From the IMG/VR virus record IMGVR_UViG_3300046465_000220, positions 1 to 21,182 of that record: DNA of 21,182 nucleotides. One strand, 5' to 3'. The notes beneath the pieces are model-generated. The model was not told where the DNA came from and made no database searches. It worked only from the letters and a program-made list of their open reading frames with translations. The number at the start of each line of letters is the position of its first letter. Position 1 is the stretch's first letter. This document shows positions 7,419 through 14,810 of the stretch, piece after piece. The translations under genes and the position numbers were made by a program. Origin of the DNA: a virus.

Positions 7419-8274
7419 ACCTGTAACAGACAACAAAATTAAAAAGTTTATTACAGAATTAAATCCTGTAAATGATTTGTATAACGAAGAATTACCATCT
7501 ACGTTTATTAAAACATTTATGGATTGGATTAGTGCAAGTGGTAATAATAAACTAATAGGACTTGATTTATTTCCAAGCCAAAAATTAGTTTGCGGTACTG
7601 TACAAGCCTTTGATCATTTTTATTTTAGACACAAAAACAAACGTTTTAGATTTCACAAAGGTGAATTTATGTATCACAGTGCATGTTTGAAACATGGGTG
7701 TGATTGGGAATACATCGAAGACGAACCACTTGAACACGACGATGTGTTAATCACAAGTGTACCTTTCAGCGACTATGGTAGACAGCATGTTGACCTTGAA
7801 TATTACTTAGATATTTGTAATAGTTTAGAAATTCCTGTGCTACTTGACTTTGCATATTATCCTTGTACAAAGAATATTAACGTAGATTTAGCACAATGGA
7901 AATGCGTAGAAACTATTACGTTTAGTATTAGTAAAGCATTTTATGGCGCAGAATTTTTACGTGTAGGTGTACGTTGTGAACGTGTAGATACAGATGACGG
8001 CATTGATGTGTTTAATTCTGTAGAAATGAATAACAGAATTGACATAAGCATTGCAAATAGTTTAATACAAAACTTTCCAGTAGATTGGAACTGGCAACAG
8101 TATGCAACTGCTTACAATCAAGCAATAGAAGATAAGAACTTACTACCCACAGACTGCATTATGTTTGGCATCGGAGACGACAAATGGAAAGATTGGAACC
8201 GAGGCAGTGACGTCAATAGAGTGTGTATTAGCGAACTAATAGGCGAAATAGTCAATACCAGTTCTGGCACTTAA
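7399..8274 (+). CDS. PLP-dependent aminotransferase-fold protein
   Basis: The 291-aa product carries signature residues of fold-type I pyridoxal phosphate enzymes. LLDFAYYP places D150, which contacts the pyridine nitrogen, and a following Tyr. SISKAFYGAEFLRVG places K179 as the Schiff-base lysine with an Arg/Gly-rich continuation, as in class I/II aminotransferases. The chain is roughly 100 residues shorter than usual, with reduced N-terminal and C-terminal small-domain parts, so activity may be specialised. The next gene is an amidinotransferase. An aminotransferase supplying an amine to an amidinotransferase is the logic of streptomycin-type guanidino sugar synthesis. No close family assignment can be made by eye. 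Confidence 0.75.
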   Translation: MNLRGAKPVTDNKIKKFITELNPVNDLYNEELPSTFIKTFMDWISASGNNKLIGLDLFPSQKLVCGTVQAFDHFYFRHKNKRFRFHKGEFMYHSACLKHGCDWEYIEDEPLEHDDVLITSVPFSDYGRQHVDLEYYLDICNSLEIPVLLDFAYYPCTKNINVDLAQWKCVETITFSISKAFYGAEFLRVGVRCERVDTDDGIDVFNSVEMNNRIDISIANSLIQNFPVDWNWQQYATAYNQAIEDKNLLPTDCIMFGIGDDKWKDWNRGSDVNRVCISELIGEIVNTSSGT

Positions 8275-8288
8275 TCTCATATCAGCCA

Positions 8289-8296
8289 TTTAAATA
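8289..8296 (+). promoter_or_regulatory. Possible late-type promoter (TTTAAATA)
   Basis: The 46-base gap before the amidinotransferase gene is one of the few true gaps in the island. It contains TTTAAATA, one base from the T4 late consensus TATAAATA, at a distance that would start transcription near 8303, just ahead of the AAGGAG at 8309-8314. Such words are frequent by chance in AT-rich DNA, so support is weak. Confidence 0.3.
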
Positions 8297-8308
8297 TGAA
8301 TACTAACC

Positions 8309-8314
8309 AAGGAG
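8309..8314 (+). promoter_or_regulatory. Strong Shine-Dalgarno of amidinotransferase
   Basis: AAGGAG sits six bases before ATG 8321. The segment through the start codon is almost identical to the one before uvsX, suggesting independent and strong translation, unlike the coupled genes around it. Confidence 0.7.
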
Positions 8315-8320
8315 ATTAAT

Positions 8321-9382
8321 ATGACAGTAGTAAGCAGTCACAATGATTGGGATCCATTAGAAGAATGTTTTGTGGGTATCGCCGATCATGCAAGAATACC
8401 AACAGTAGATAAATCAACGCACAGTTTTGGATTTGCAGATTGCAAATATGAACACATCAAAGACTTAGAAGGACCAAGTCCTGAGTGGGTAATTGACGAA
8501 GCAAATGAGGACCTTGATGGCCTTGCCAAACTTTTAACTAACCTTGGAGTTAAAGTTAGACGTCCAGAGTCAATTGATCACAGCGTAGAATTTGGTTCTC
8601 CAGATTGGAAAACTACAGGTTGGTACACATACTGTCCACGAGATTTATTATTGCCACTTAACAATCTTATTATTGATTGTCCAGGTGCAATGAGAGCAAG
8701 ACAATACGAAACAACAGCATACAGAGAATTTTTATATGAAGCAATGGCAGGCGGTTCACAATGGATTAGTGCGCCTCGTCCAAGACTGCTTGATGAAAGT
8801 TATCAACTTGAGGACCTAAGTATTCCTACACTTGTTAACAAAGAAATTGTATTTGATGCACCCAACGTAGTAAGACTTGGTAAGGATTTAATCTATCAAG
8901 TTAGCAACAGTGGTACACTATTAGGAGGACAGTGGTTAAAAACTATCCTTGAACCTTTAGGATATAAAATTCATCTTGCTGAAAAATTTTATAGTTATTC
9001 ACACTTTGACAGTACAGTAATTCCATTACGTCCTGGACTTGTGTTGTTTAACGGAGATAGAATTAATCCTGACTGGTATCCACCTATCTTTAAAAACTGG
9101 GATAAGATTTTCTTCCCAGGTGATAAGGTGCATGACATCGGCACTAACTTGCCTAACAACGTTTCGCCATGCAGTAAATATATTGGTTTGAACTTTATGA
9201 GTGTTAATGAAAAACTTGTAATTTGTGATGAGAATCAAGAAGACCTGCGTAAAGAATTAGATAAATGGGGAATTGAAAGTATAGCATTACCTATGCGTCA
9301 AGCACGTACATTGAGTGGTGGCTTCCATTGTGTTACTTTAGATACGAAACGTAAAGGCACATTGGAAAGTTACTTTGAGTAA
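8321..9382 (+). CDS. L-arginine amidinotransferase (AGAT/StrB family)
   Basis: This 353-aa protein is a full-length amidinotransferase, which moves the amidino group of arginine to an amine (glycine in AGAT, an amino-inositol in StrB). The catalytic triad is in place: D179 in VFDAPNVVRLG, H228 in SYSHFDST, and the nucleophile C337 in GGFHCVTLD. From memory of human AGAT (D254, H303, C407) the Asp-His spacing is the same, 49 residues. The C-terminal RKGTLESYF also follows the family. It is cytosolic. The preceding gene is an aminotransferase-fold protein, and a radical SAM gene overlaps its 3' end. The acceptor is unknown: glycine would give guanidinoacetate, an amino sugar would give a guanidino sugar. 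Identification of the family is secure. Confidence 0.93.
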   Translation: MTVVSSHNDWDPLEECFVGIADHARIPTVDKSTHSFGFADCKYEHIKDLEGPSPEWVIDEANEDLDGLAKLLTNLGVKVRRPESIDHSVEFGSPDWKTTGWYTYCPRDLLLPLNNLIIDCPGAMRARQYETTAYREFLYEAMAGGSQWISAPRPRLLDESYQLEDLSIPTLVNKEIVFDAPNVVRLGKDLIYQVSNSGTLLGGQWLKTILEPLGYKIHLAEKFYSYSHFDSTVIPLRPGLVLFNGDRINPDWYPPIFKNWDKIFFPGDKVHDIGTNLPNNVSPCSKYIGLNFMSVNEKLVICDENQEDLRKELDKWGIESIALPMRQARTLSGGFHCVTLDTKRKGTLESYFE

Positions 9383-10238
9383 ACGCGGTTATCATATACC
9401 AAATCTTGAATACATGATTACGACAAGTTGTGATCTGGCGTGTCCAGGTTGCGATAGGTTTATTGATCACAACTTACCTTTCGTAGAATCATTTGAAGAC
9501 ATTATTAAGAACATGGAAGCATGGGGTAAAAGACTTGACCCAGACCATGTTACTATCATTGGTGGTGAACCTTTGTTACACCCACGCATATACGATATAC
9601 TAAAAGAAGCAAGACGCATATTTGATCATGCAGTTATAGAAGTTTATACTAACGGATTCTTATTACCTAAGCGTCCAGACATACTAAAGGTCCTTAAGAA
9701 AATAGGCAGAGCAAAAATTAGTTGTAGTTTACATAATAAAAATCCTAAGGTTAGAGAACTTATTGAAACTAATTTATGGAATGCTTTTTACAGCAAAGGC
9801 AACTGGAGTATGGTTAGTGATATTGCACACAAGCAAGATGATGTTGAAGTAGAAGTTACTGATCCTACAGAAGGTGGCTGGTATGATTATAGACAAACGA
9901 TCAACGGCAAACTAAAGCCTTGGACTGACAAAGATCCTGAAGCAAGTTATAAAGCATGTGGTGTAAACATATATCCTATAATATACAAAGGACAGTTATA
10001 CAAGTGTCCTCCTATTAGTATGGTGCGTACATACTTGAGCAAAGCAGGACAAATAGATGATGTTGATTGGAAACCATATGTAGATTACGAAGGACTTAAC
10101 ATTGATGTACAAGAAAGTGAACTTGAAGAATTTGTTAAAAACATTTTCAAACCACACAGCATTTGTGCAATGTGTCCTGCTAATCCAAAACTAAAACCAC
10201 AAGACGAAGCAGTGGTTAAGAATGTAAAATTACTATGA
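9375..10238 (+). CDS. Radical SAM protein with C-terminal auxiliary Cys set
   Basis: The 287-aa protein has the radical SAM cluster motif C19xxxC23xxC26 (SCDLACPGC) right after the first strand, then IIGGEPLLH at 61-69 for SAM binding and EVYTNGF near 89. Four further Cys (195, 211, 264, 267) form a SPASM/twitch-like auxiliary iron-sulfur site at the C-terminus. I chose the TTG at 9375 because GGAAAG (9364-9369) precedes it, and a start at ATG 9414 would leave only five residues before the first cluster Cys. It overlaps the amidinotransferase by eight bases and is followed by an ATGA junction. Relatives modify peptides, sugars or other small molecules; the substrate here is unknown. Confidence 0.88.
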   Translation: MSKRGYHIPNLEYMITTSCDLACPGCDRFIDHNLPFVESFEDIIKNMEAWGKRLDPDHVTIIGGEPLLHPRIYDILKEARRIFDHAVIEVYTNGFLLPKRPDILKVLKKIGRAKISCSLHNKNPKVRELIETNLWNAFYSKGNWSMVSDIAHKQDDVEVEVTDPTEGGWYDYRQTINGKLKPWTDKDPEASYKACGVNIYPIIYKGQLYKCPPISMVRTYLSKAGQIDDVDWKPYVDYEGLNIDVQESELEEFVKNIFKPHSICAMCPANPKLKPQDEAVVKNVKLL

Positions 10239-11389
10239 AGAAAATACCTTTAATAACAATGGATAGTAATTCCAGAAGCCTTGGTACGTTTATCGAGAAC
10301 TTCGAAGGTATTATTGAATTTGAAGGACATAATGATAAGGTACTTGAGAATCAAGATAAACTTGTAGTATTCTTTGAATATGTAGGAGACAATGATTACA
10401 CATTTGAAACATTTACTAACTTTTTTAAAACGTATAAAATACCGACCTTTCTTGTTATCGATGACTCATACGAGGGGCTTACAGACGATGCATTTCTTGC
10501 GTTGGTAGAAAAAACTGTACAGGACAATCCTTATATTGTTGACTGGGTAATACTAACAAACAACAAACTTCTTAACACAAAGAACAAAATATATTTTAAT
10601 GTACAATTACATCTTGATAGATATGACGGCATTGATATACGCAATCATCTTAACAAAGACTGGAATGGTAACAGTAACTTACGTAAGAAAAAGTTCTTGT
10701 GTTTGAATAGGCAAGAACGTATGCATAGACTACAAGTAACACATCATTTGTTAAAGAATGATATTGCTAAACATACATACCTAAGTTGTCCACTTGGTGC
10801 ATACGAACATGTATTCAACGGCAATAGCACACAACAAGAACATAGAAAGTATCTTGACAAAAGTTTATTAGATACTAATTTGCCAAAAGAATTTGTAACA
10901 TTATTACAAGACAACTTGCCTGTAGAGTTAGACTTGAACGAAGTTACATATAAATCAATGTCAAGAAGTTTGCCAAGTGCAGATGATTATTACAAAGAAA
11001 GTTATTTTAGTATTGTTACTGAAGGAGACTTTTGGGATAATAATAGACAAGCATTTACAGAAAAAGCATTGAAGTGTTTCTTGTATAAGCACCCGTTTAT
11101 TGTTGTTGGTTTGAAAGGAACGTTAGCACTATTGCGTGAACTTGGCTTTATGACCTTTAGTCAAATTATAGATGAATCATATGACAACGAAGAAGATCCT
11201 TCAACAAGACTTGCAATGGCAATGGGTGAAGTTGATAAACTAAACAGTTATAATATACATGAACTACAAGACATGTACAACGAACTTACAACTATATTAG
11301 AATATAATAGAGAACATTATCTTAATTTGTTTCAACAAAAACAGCCTGTTGAATTATTACATAAGATTAATTCTTTTGTAAATGATTAA
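10235..11389 (+). CDS. Putative glycosyltransferase, GT10/exostosin-like C-terminus
   Basis: The 384-aa protein has a poorly recognisable N-terminal half. Its C-terminal half reads like a GT-B glycosyltransferase: KKKFLCLNRQERMHR at 151-165, YFSIVTEG at 257-264, FTEKALKCFLYKHPFIVVG at 274-292 and RELGFMTFSQIIDESYDN at 301-318. The TEK...F...PFI..G pattern matches the nucleotide-binding part of fucosyltransferase-like (GT10) and exostosin-like enzymes often seen in marine phages. No membrane segment is seen. It is the last plus-strand gene before the strand switch, and its 3' end overlaps the convergent radical SAM gene by 23 bases. Family is moderately secure, sugar specificity unknown. Confidence 0.7.
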   Translation: MKKIPLITMDSNSRSLGTFIENFEGIIEFEGHNDKVLENQDKLVVFFEYVGDNDYTFETFTNFFKTYKIPTFLVIDDSYEGLTDDAFLALVEKTVQDNPYIVDWVILTNNKLLNTKNKIYFNVQLHLDRYDGIDIRNHLNKDWNGNSNLRKKKFLCLNRQERMHRLQVTHHLLKNDIAKHTYLSCPLGAYEHVFNGNSTQQEHRKYLDKSLLDTNLPKEFVTLLQDNLPVELDLNEVTYKSMSRSLPSADDYYKESYFSIVTEGDFWDNNRQAFTEKALKCFLYKHPFIVVGLKGTLALLRELGFMTFSQIIDESYDNEEDPSTRLAMAMGEVDKLNSYNIHELQDMYNELTTILEYNREHYLNLFQQKQPVELLHKINSFVND

Positions 11390-12305
11390 TAATAAAATCT
11401 TTGTTAGGTAAGTTTAATCTTCGTGCATCACCAATAATACTATTCTTAGCATCAGCATCAAGGACATTGATATCTAAATCAAAAGGGAATGTTAGTACGT
11501 TAATGTACCAACGTGTGTTTGTAAATCTTGTACAGAAGTCATGTAAGTCTTTTAGACCCATGTAGTTGTTTTTGTGTAGCACAGAATTAAATTCTAATGT
11601 GTACATATTGTCGTGAACCCAATCAATAAATTTAACAACGTCAGGCCATTTAGTTCCGCCACGTACACGTTCTCCAAGTTCACCTATACCATCAATGCTT
11701 AAGATAAAAGTTACTTTCTTATAGTGCCTTAGTTCTTCAACAACTTCATCATTAGGTATAAACGTTCCATTGGTGTTGTATATGATTTCAACATGGCTTT
11801 TGTTTTTTACTTGACGTAACAGTTTCAAATGCCTATTAGTAATTAACGGTTCGCCTCCAAGAAACAATATCTTTTCAAGCGAGTCTGGTACGTTTGTAAC
11901 GTCATCAATCTCCATTAACTTGTGTTTAGGTGCTCCGTAAATTTCTTTTTCTTTTACAATCCAACTTGTACTAAACTCTGAATTACAACCATCACAAGTT
12001 AAATTACACAAGTTGTCAAACCCAATTTCAAGAAACTTTAGTTCAACTTTATCCATTGAATATTTTTCATTAAATTCTTCACGTAAACTTTTGTGCCCTA
12101 TCTTTTCTTCATAGAAACACTTTTCACAGCCTTTAATAAATTCGCCTTTAGCACTTTGTTCACGTAGATCTTGATAGGCTGTACTATGTAATACGTTGTC
12201 AATGTCGCCATCAAATGTAGCAATAGAACGTTTGAATCTACAACAAGGATAGACTCTATTGCCACTTCTTATATTGGTGTGATTCCAAAATGCACTACAT
12301 TTCAT
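11367..12305 (-). CDS. Radical SAM protein with N-terminal twitch-like domain
   Basis: The 312-aa protein carries an N-terminal Cys set (C3, C21, C22, C60, C63) before the radical SAM core. The core has C100xxxC104xxC107 (LCNLTCDGC), LFLGGEPLI around 138-146 and IIYNTNGTF. This order fits a family I recall as N-terminal twitch-domain radical SAM proteins, found in phage and polysaccharide loci. Compared with the other radical SAM protein of the island, the auxiliary domain is on the opposite side of the core. It is the last gene of a three-gene minus-strand block; its start overlaps the preceding gene by 11 bases. Substrate unknown. Confidence 0.85.
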   Translation of the reverse strand: MKCSAFWNHTNIRSGNRVYPCCRFKRSIATFDGDIDNVLHSTAYQDLREQSAKGEFIKGCEKCFYEEKIGHKSLREEFNEKYSMDKVELKFLEIGFDNLCNLTCDGCNSEFSTSWIVKEKEIYGAPKHKLMEIDDVTNVPDSLEKILFLGGEPLITNRHLKLLRQVKNKSHVEIIYNTNGTFIPNDEVVEELRHYKKVTFILSIDGIGELGERVRGGTKWPDVVKFIDWVHDNMYTLEFNSVLHKNNYMGLKDLHDFCTRFTNTRWYINVLTFPFDLDINVLDADAKNSIIGDARRLNLPNKDFIINHLQKN

Positions 12306-12720
12306 AATATGGTATCCAGTGTTTATCCAAGTCTTTCTTTATACATTTGGTTGCTAAATCTAATACAGATGTGTAATCAATTTTGGTCTTGTCTTCATTT
12401 CTAAATGGATCAAACACAAATCTATTATCTTTATTTACTATGTCAAACTCAGTATCATGCATGTTGATAAACATAGGTATACTGGCGTCTAAGACGCATT
12501 TTAAGGGCCCTACAGTACACAAAGCATAGTCTACACGGGCAACAGCATACTCTAATGATTCAGTGGTATACACGGGCATTTTAACCACGTTTACACGTTC
12601 CAATAACCATTGTTCTATATGCTTGTCTAACACATCATCTCCTAAGGGTAACAATAATACATTGCTAAACTTATTTTGATTTGAGTTCTCGATTAGTGTT
12701 AGAACTTCTTCGTTTGTCAT
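12295..12720 (-). CDS. Hypothetical protein, 141 aa
   Basis: I do not recognise this protein. It looks alpha/beta: a first helix, a hydrophobic strand FSNVLLLPLG, then VDYALCTVGPLKCVLDASIP, where a strand-loop-helix resembles the nucleotide-sugar side of GT-B or capsule-type proteins, and a polar C-terminal helix. It has three Cys and no signal peptide. It begins with an ATGA overlap to the upstream oxygenase-like gene and overlaps the radical SAM gene downstream, so all three are translationally coupled and probably act together. A role as partner or substrate-carrier of the radical SAM enzyme is possible but unproven. Confidence 0.7.
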   Translation of the reverse strand: MTNEEVLTLIENSNQNKFSNVLLLPLGDDVLDKHIEQWLLERVNVVKMPVYTTESLEYAVARVDYALCTVGPLKCVLDASIPMFINMHDTEFDIVNKDNRFVFDPFRNEDKTKIDYTSVLDLATKCIKKDLDKHWIPYYEM

Positions 12721-13310
12721 TTTTTGATTATTTCGAGATCAAAAGTAATAATATCCAAATTAGTTTTACTCAAGTTAGGTGTAGTACTAACATCTAAATA
12801 TCCTGGAATAAAATACATCTCGCCTTCTGGCATTGGCAAATACGTTTGCCAACTATTGTATGCGTTTTTATTTTCAACTGGAATCTTACTGAAGTAATAT
12901 TCACTTACAGGATTGTCAATTACAAGTCCGCCACTTTTTGGATCGCTGGTTACAAAGTACATACCTGAATAAAAACTATTTGTGTTTTTTGTTTTAGTTA
13001 AGCAACCACCTGGCAATACTGTTTGAATGTGTGCTCTGGTGATAGCAATATGCTGTCCTTGTTTAACTTCAAATTTTTCAGTAATAGACTTAACAAAACC
13101 CTTAACATCATCACTTTCGCTGATGTGTTTGAAGGCGTTATTAGTGTGAAAGTTATCCTTGCTTTGCCAAGTATTAATATGCTGTATATTAACATTGTTG
13201 GTTTGCTTTTGGTAGTCTTCAACAACTCTACCAAATAATTTTTTGATATCTTTGTGTTTTGAAAACGTAACTCTGCTGATACTATTAACAAATAAATTCA
13301 ATGTGTCCAT
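12717..13310 (-). CDS. 2OG-Fe(II) oxygenase-like protein lacking iron ligands
   Basis: The 197-aa protein matches the layout of a phage dioxygenase family I recall as TIGR02466. It has MDTLNLFVNSISRVTF at the start, NTWQSKDNFH, then PGG...SFYSGMYFVTSDPKSGG, DNP, and MYFIPGYLDVSTTPN near the end. In that family the segments before SG and after the late P carry HxH and H. Here the aligned positions are T-x-N and V, and the 2OG-binding Arg appears to be Leu. It therefore looks like a catalytically dead or repurposed oxygenase fold. The family-like N-terminus supports ATG 13310; a TTG at 13343 is in frame but lacks a Shine-Dalgarno sequence and would abut the divergent gene. Confidence 0.7.
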   Translation of the reverse strand: MDTLNLFVNSISRVTFSKHKDIKKLFGRVVEDYQKQTNNVNIQHINTWQSKDNFHTNNAFKHISESDDVKGFVKSITEKFEVKQGQHIAITRAHIQTVLPGGCLTKTKNTNSFYSGMYFVTSDPKSGGLVIDNPVSEYYFSKIPVENKNAYNSWQTYLPMPEGEMYFIPGYLDVSTTPNLSKTNLDIITFDLEIIKK

Positions 13311-13372
13311 GTAATTACTTATTGAGCAACCAGGAATAAACAATGTTATCTGGCACTAAATTAAATACATTT
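13311..13372. promoter_or_regulatory. Divergent junction between minus block and plus genes
   Basis: Both flanking genes need a promoter from this short region because each faces antisense neighbours upstream. No clear sigma70 pair is visible. Late-promoter-like words occur on both strands: AATAAACA on plus (13335-13342) and CATAAATG on minus (13375-13368), each one base from NATAAATA. AGGA at 13332-13335 supports ATG 13343 for the plus gene. The assignments are tentative. Confidence 0.3.
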
Positions 13373-14122
13373 ATGAAGTATGTGTTAGTTACAGGTGGCT
13401 TTGATCCACTACACTCAGGTCATTTGGCGTACTTTAAAGCGGCAAAGAAACTTGGTGACAAACTGGTTGTTGGACTAAACAGTGATGAGTGGTTGACAGC
13501 AAAGAAGGGTCAACCTTTCATGCCATTTGCAGAACGCCTTGCTATCATACGTGAACTTGAATGTGTTGACAACGTATTAAGTTTTGATGACAGCGATGGT
13601 ACAGCATGTGGGGCAATCTTCAAACTGATGGCTACTACTGTAGGAGAGTATGTATTTGCTAACGGTGGTGACAGGGTTGATGGTAACGTACCCGAGTATG
13701 ATACGTATGGTGACAAAATAGAATTTGTATACGGAGTAGGTGGCACAGACAAGATAAATTCAAGTAGTTGGATTTTAGAGAATTACAAATACCCAAAGAC
13801 GAAACGTAGTTGGGGTTGGTATAGAGTGCTTGATGAACAGCAAGGTTATAAGGTTAAAGAACTTGTAATAGAGCCTGGCAATAGTTTGTCAATGCAACGA
13901 CATAAACATCGCAGTGAGAACTGGTATGTGTTGAAAGGTAAGTGTGTTATTGAAACAGAATGGGAAAGCAGATTAGAGTCAAGAGAATTAGATGCTAACC
14001 GTTCATACACAATAGATAAAAATGTTTGGCACAAAGGAATCAACAATACAGAAGAACACTGTCATATATTAGAAGTACAGTTTGGCGACAAGTGTATTGA
14101 AGAAGACATAGAAAGAAGGTAA
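13343..14122 (+). CDS. Nucleotidyltransferase-cupin fusion
   Basis: Two domains are fused in 259 residues. Residues 12-145 form a cytidylyltransferase-like nucleotidyltransferase: VTGGFDPLHSGH carries the HxGH nucleotide-binding motif (24-27), with GLNSDEW, FAERLAIIREL, FANGGDR and a modified late motif INSSSWI. This type makes CDP- or ADP-activated polyols and sugars. Residues 157-255 form a type II phosphomannose isomerase-like cupin with SMQRHKHRSENWYVLKG; likely metal ligands are H187, H189, E192 and H230. The fusion suggests isomerisation or binding of a sugar phosphate coupled to its activation. AGGA at 13332 favours ATG 13343; ATG 13373 (MKYVLVTGG) is an alternative start without a Shine-Dalgarno sequence. 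Confidence 0.88.
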   Translation: MLSGTKLNTFMKYVLVTGGFDPLHSGHLAYFKAAKKLGDKLVVGLNSDEWLTAKKGQPFMPFAERLAIIRELECVDNVLSFDDSDGTACGAIFKLMATTVGEYVFANGGDRVDGNVPEYDTYGDKIEFVYGVGGTDKINSSSWILENYKYPKTKRSWGWYRVLDEQQGYKVKELVIEPGNSLSMQRHKHRSENWYVLKGKCVIETEWESRLESRELDANRSYTIDKNVWHKGINNTEEHCHILEVQFGDKCIEEDIERR

Positions 14123-14123
14123 A

Positions 14124-14810
14124 ATGAAAATTTTTGTAGGTTACGATACAAGAGAAGATATTGCTTATCAAGTTTGTAAGCACAGCATTGAATCACAATG
14201 CCCAACAGCAGAAGTGATTCCGTTGAAACAAAACGAATTAAGAAATGATAAGTTGTATTGGAGAGGCGAGGATAAACTTGCAAGTACAGAATTTACGTTT
14301 ACACGTTTTCTTATTCCACACTTAATGAATTACGAAGGCTGGGCATTGTTTATTGACAGCGACATTGTGTTTACAGAGAATGTAAAAAATTTATTTGATC
14401 TTGCAGACGACAAGTATGCTGTTATGTGTGCCCAACATGATTACACACCTAAGCCTGGAACAAAGATGGACGGACAAGTACAAACACAATATCCACGTAA
14501 GAACTGGTCAAGTGTTGTGTTATGGAACTGCGGACATCCAAGTAACCAAGCAGTAACAATTGACAGTGTAAACAATCCTAACTTCGATGGAAAATACTTT
14601 CACAGATTTAGTTGGCTCAAGGACGAGGAAGTAGGACAAATCAGTCACGAATGGAACTGGCTTGTTGATTGGTACCAAGAACCTGAAGACGGAACCCCAA
14701 AGGCACTGCACTATACAGAAGGCGGTCCTTGGTTTGAGAATTACAGACATTGTTCATACCACGGTGTTTGGAAAAAGTTTTTAACAGACATGATGTATAC
14801 AAATGTATAA
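14124..14810 (+). CDS. GT8-like GT-A glycosyltransferase (DSD motif)
   Basis: The 228-aa protein starts with MKIFVGYDTREDIAYQV, typical of phage GT8-like enzymes, and has FTFTRFLIPHL followed by ALFIDSDIVF, whose D78-S-D80 is the metal-binding DxD motif. NWSSVVLWNCGHPSN and the late ALHYTEGGPWFENYR complete the usual order of conserved blocks, with the His of HYTEGGP as a likely third metal ligand. No membrane segment is present. It follows the nucleotidyltransferase-cupin gene by one base and is preceded by AGAAGG (14114-14119), so it may use the donor that enzyme helps to make. Its 3' end overlaps the next gene by eight bases. Confidence 0.88.
   Translation: MKIFVGYDTREDIAYQVCKHSIESQCPTAEVIPLKQNELRNDKLYWRGEDKLASTEFTFTRFLIPHLMNYEGWALFIDSDIVFTENVKNLFDLADDKYAVMCAQHDYTPKPGTKMDGQVQTQYPRKNWSSVVLWNCGHPSNQAVTIDSVNNPNFDGKYFHRFSWLKDEEVGQISHEWNWLVDWYQEPEDGTPKALHYTEGGPWFENYRHCSYHGVWKKFLTDMMYTNV

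Noticed and set aside
11380-11420. Bidirectional terminator at the convergent junction
   Set aside because: The region is AT-rich but I found no convincing stem; the two genes overlap at their 3' ends.
12998-13291. 97-aa minus-strand frame in the oxygenase-like gene, and a plus-strand frame at 13023-13238
   Set aside because: Both are shadows of the 12717-13310 gene, with compositions unlike real proteins and no start signals.
13510-13752. Minus-strand frame inside the nucleotidyltransferase gene
   Set aside because: The opposite strand encodes clear motifs (NGGDR and neighbours); the frame is Ser/Pro-rich without a ribosome site.
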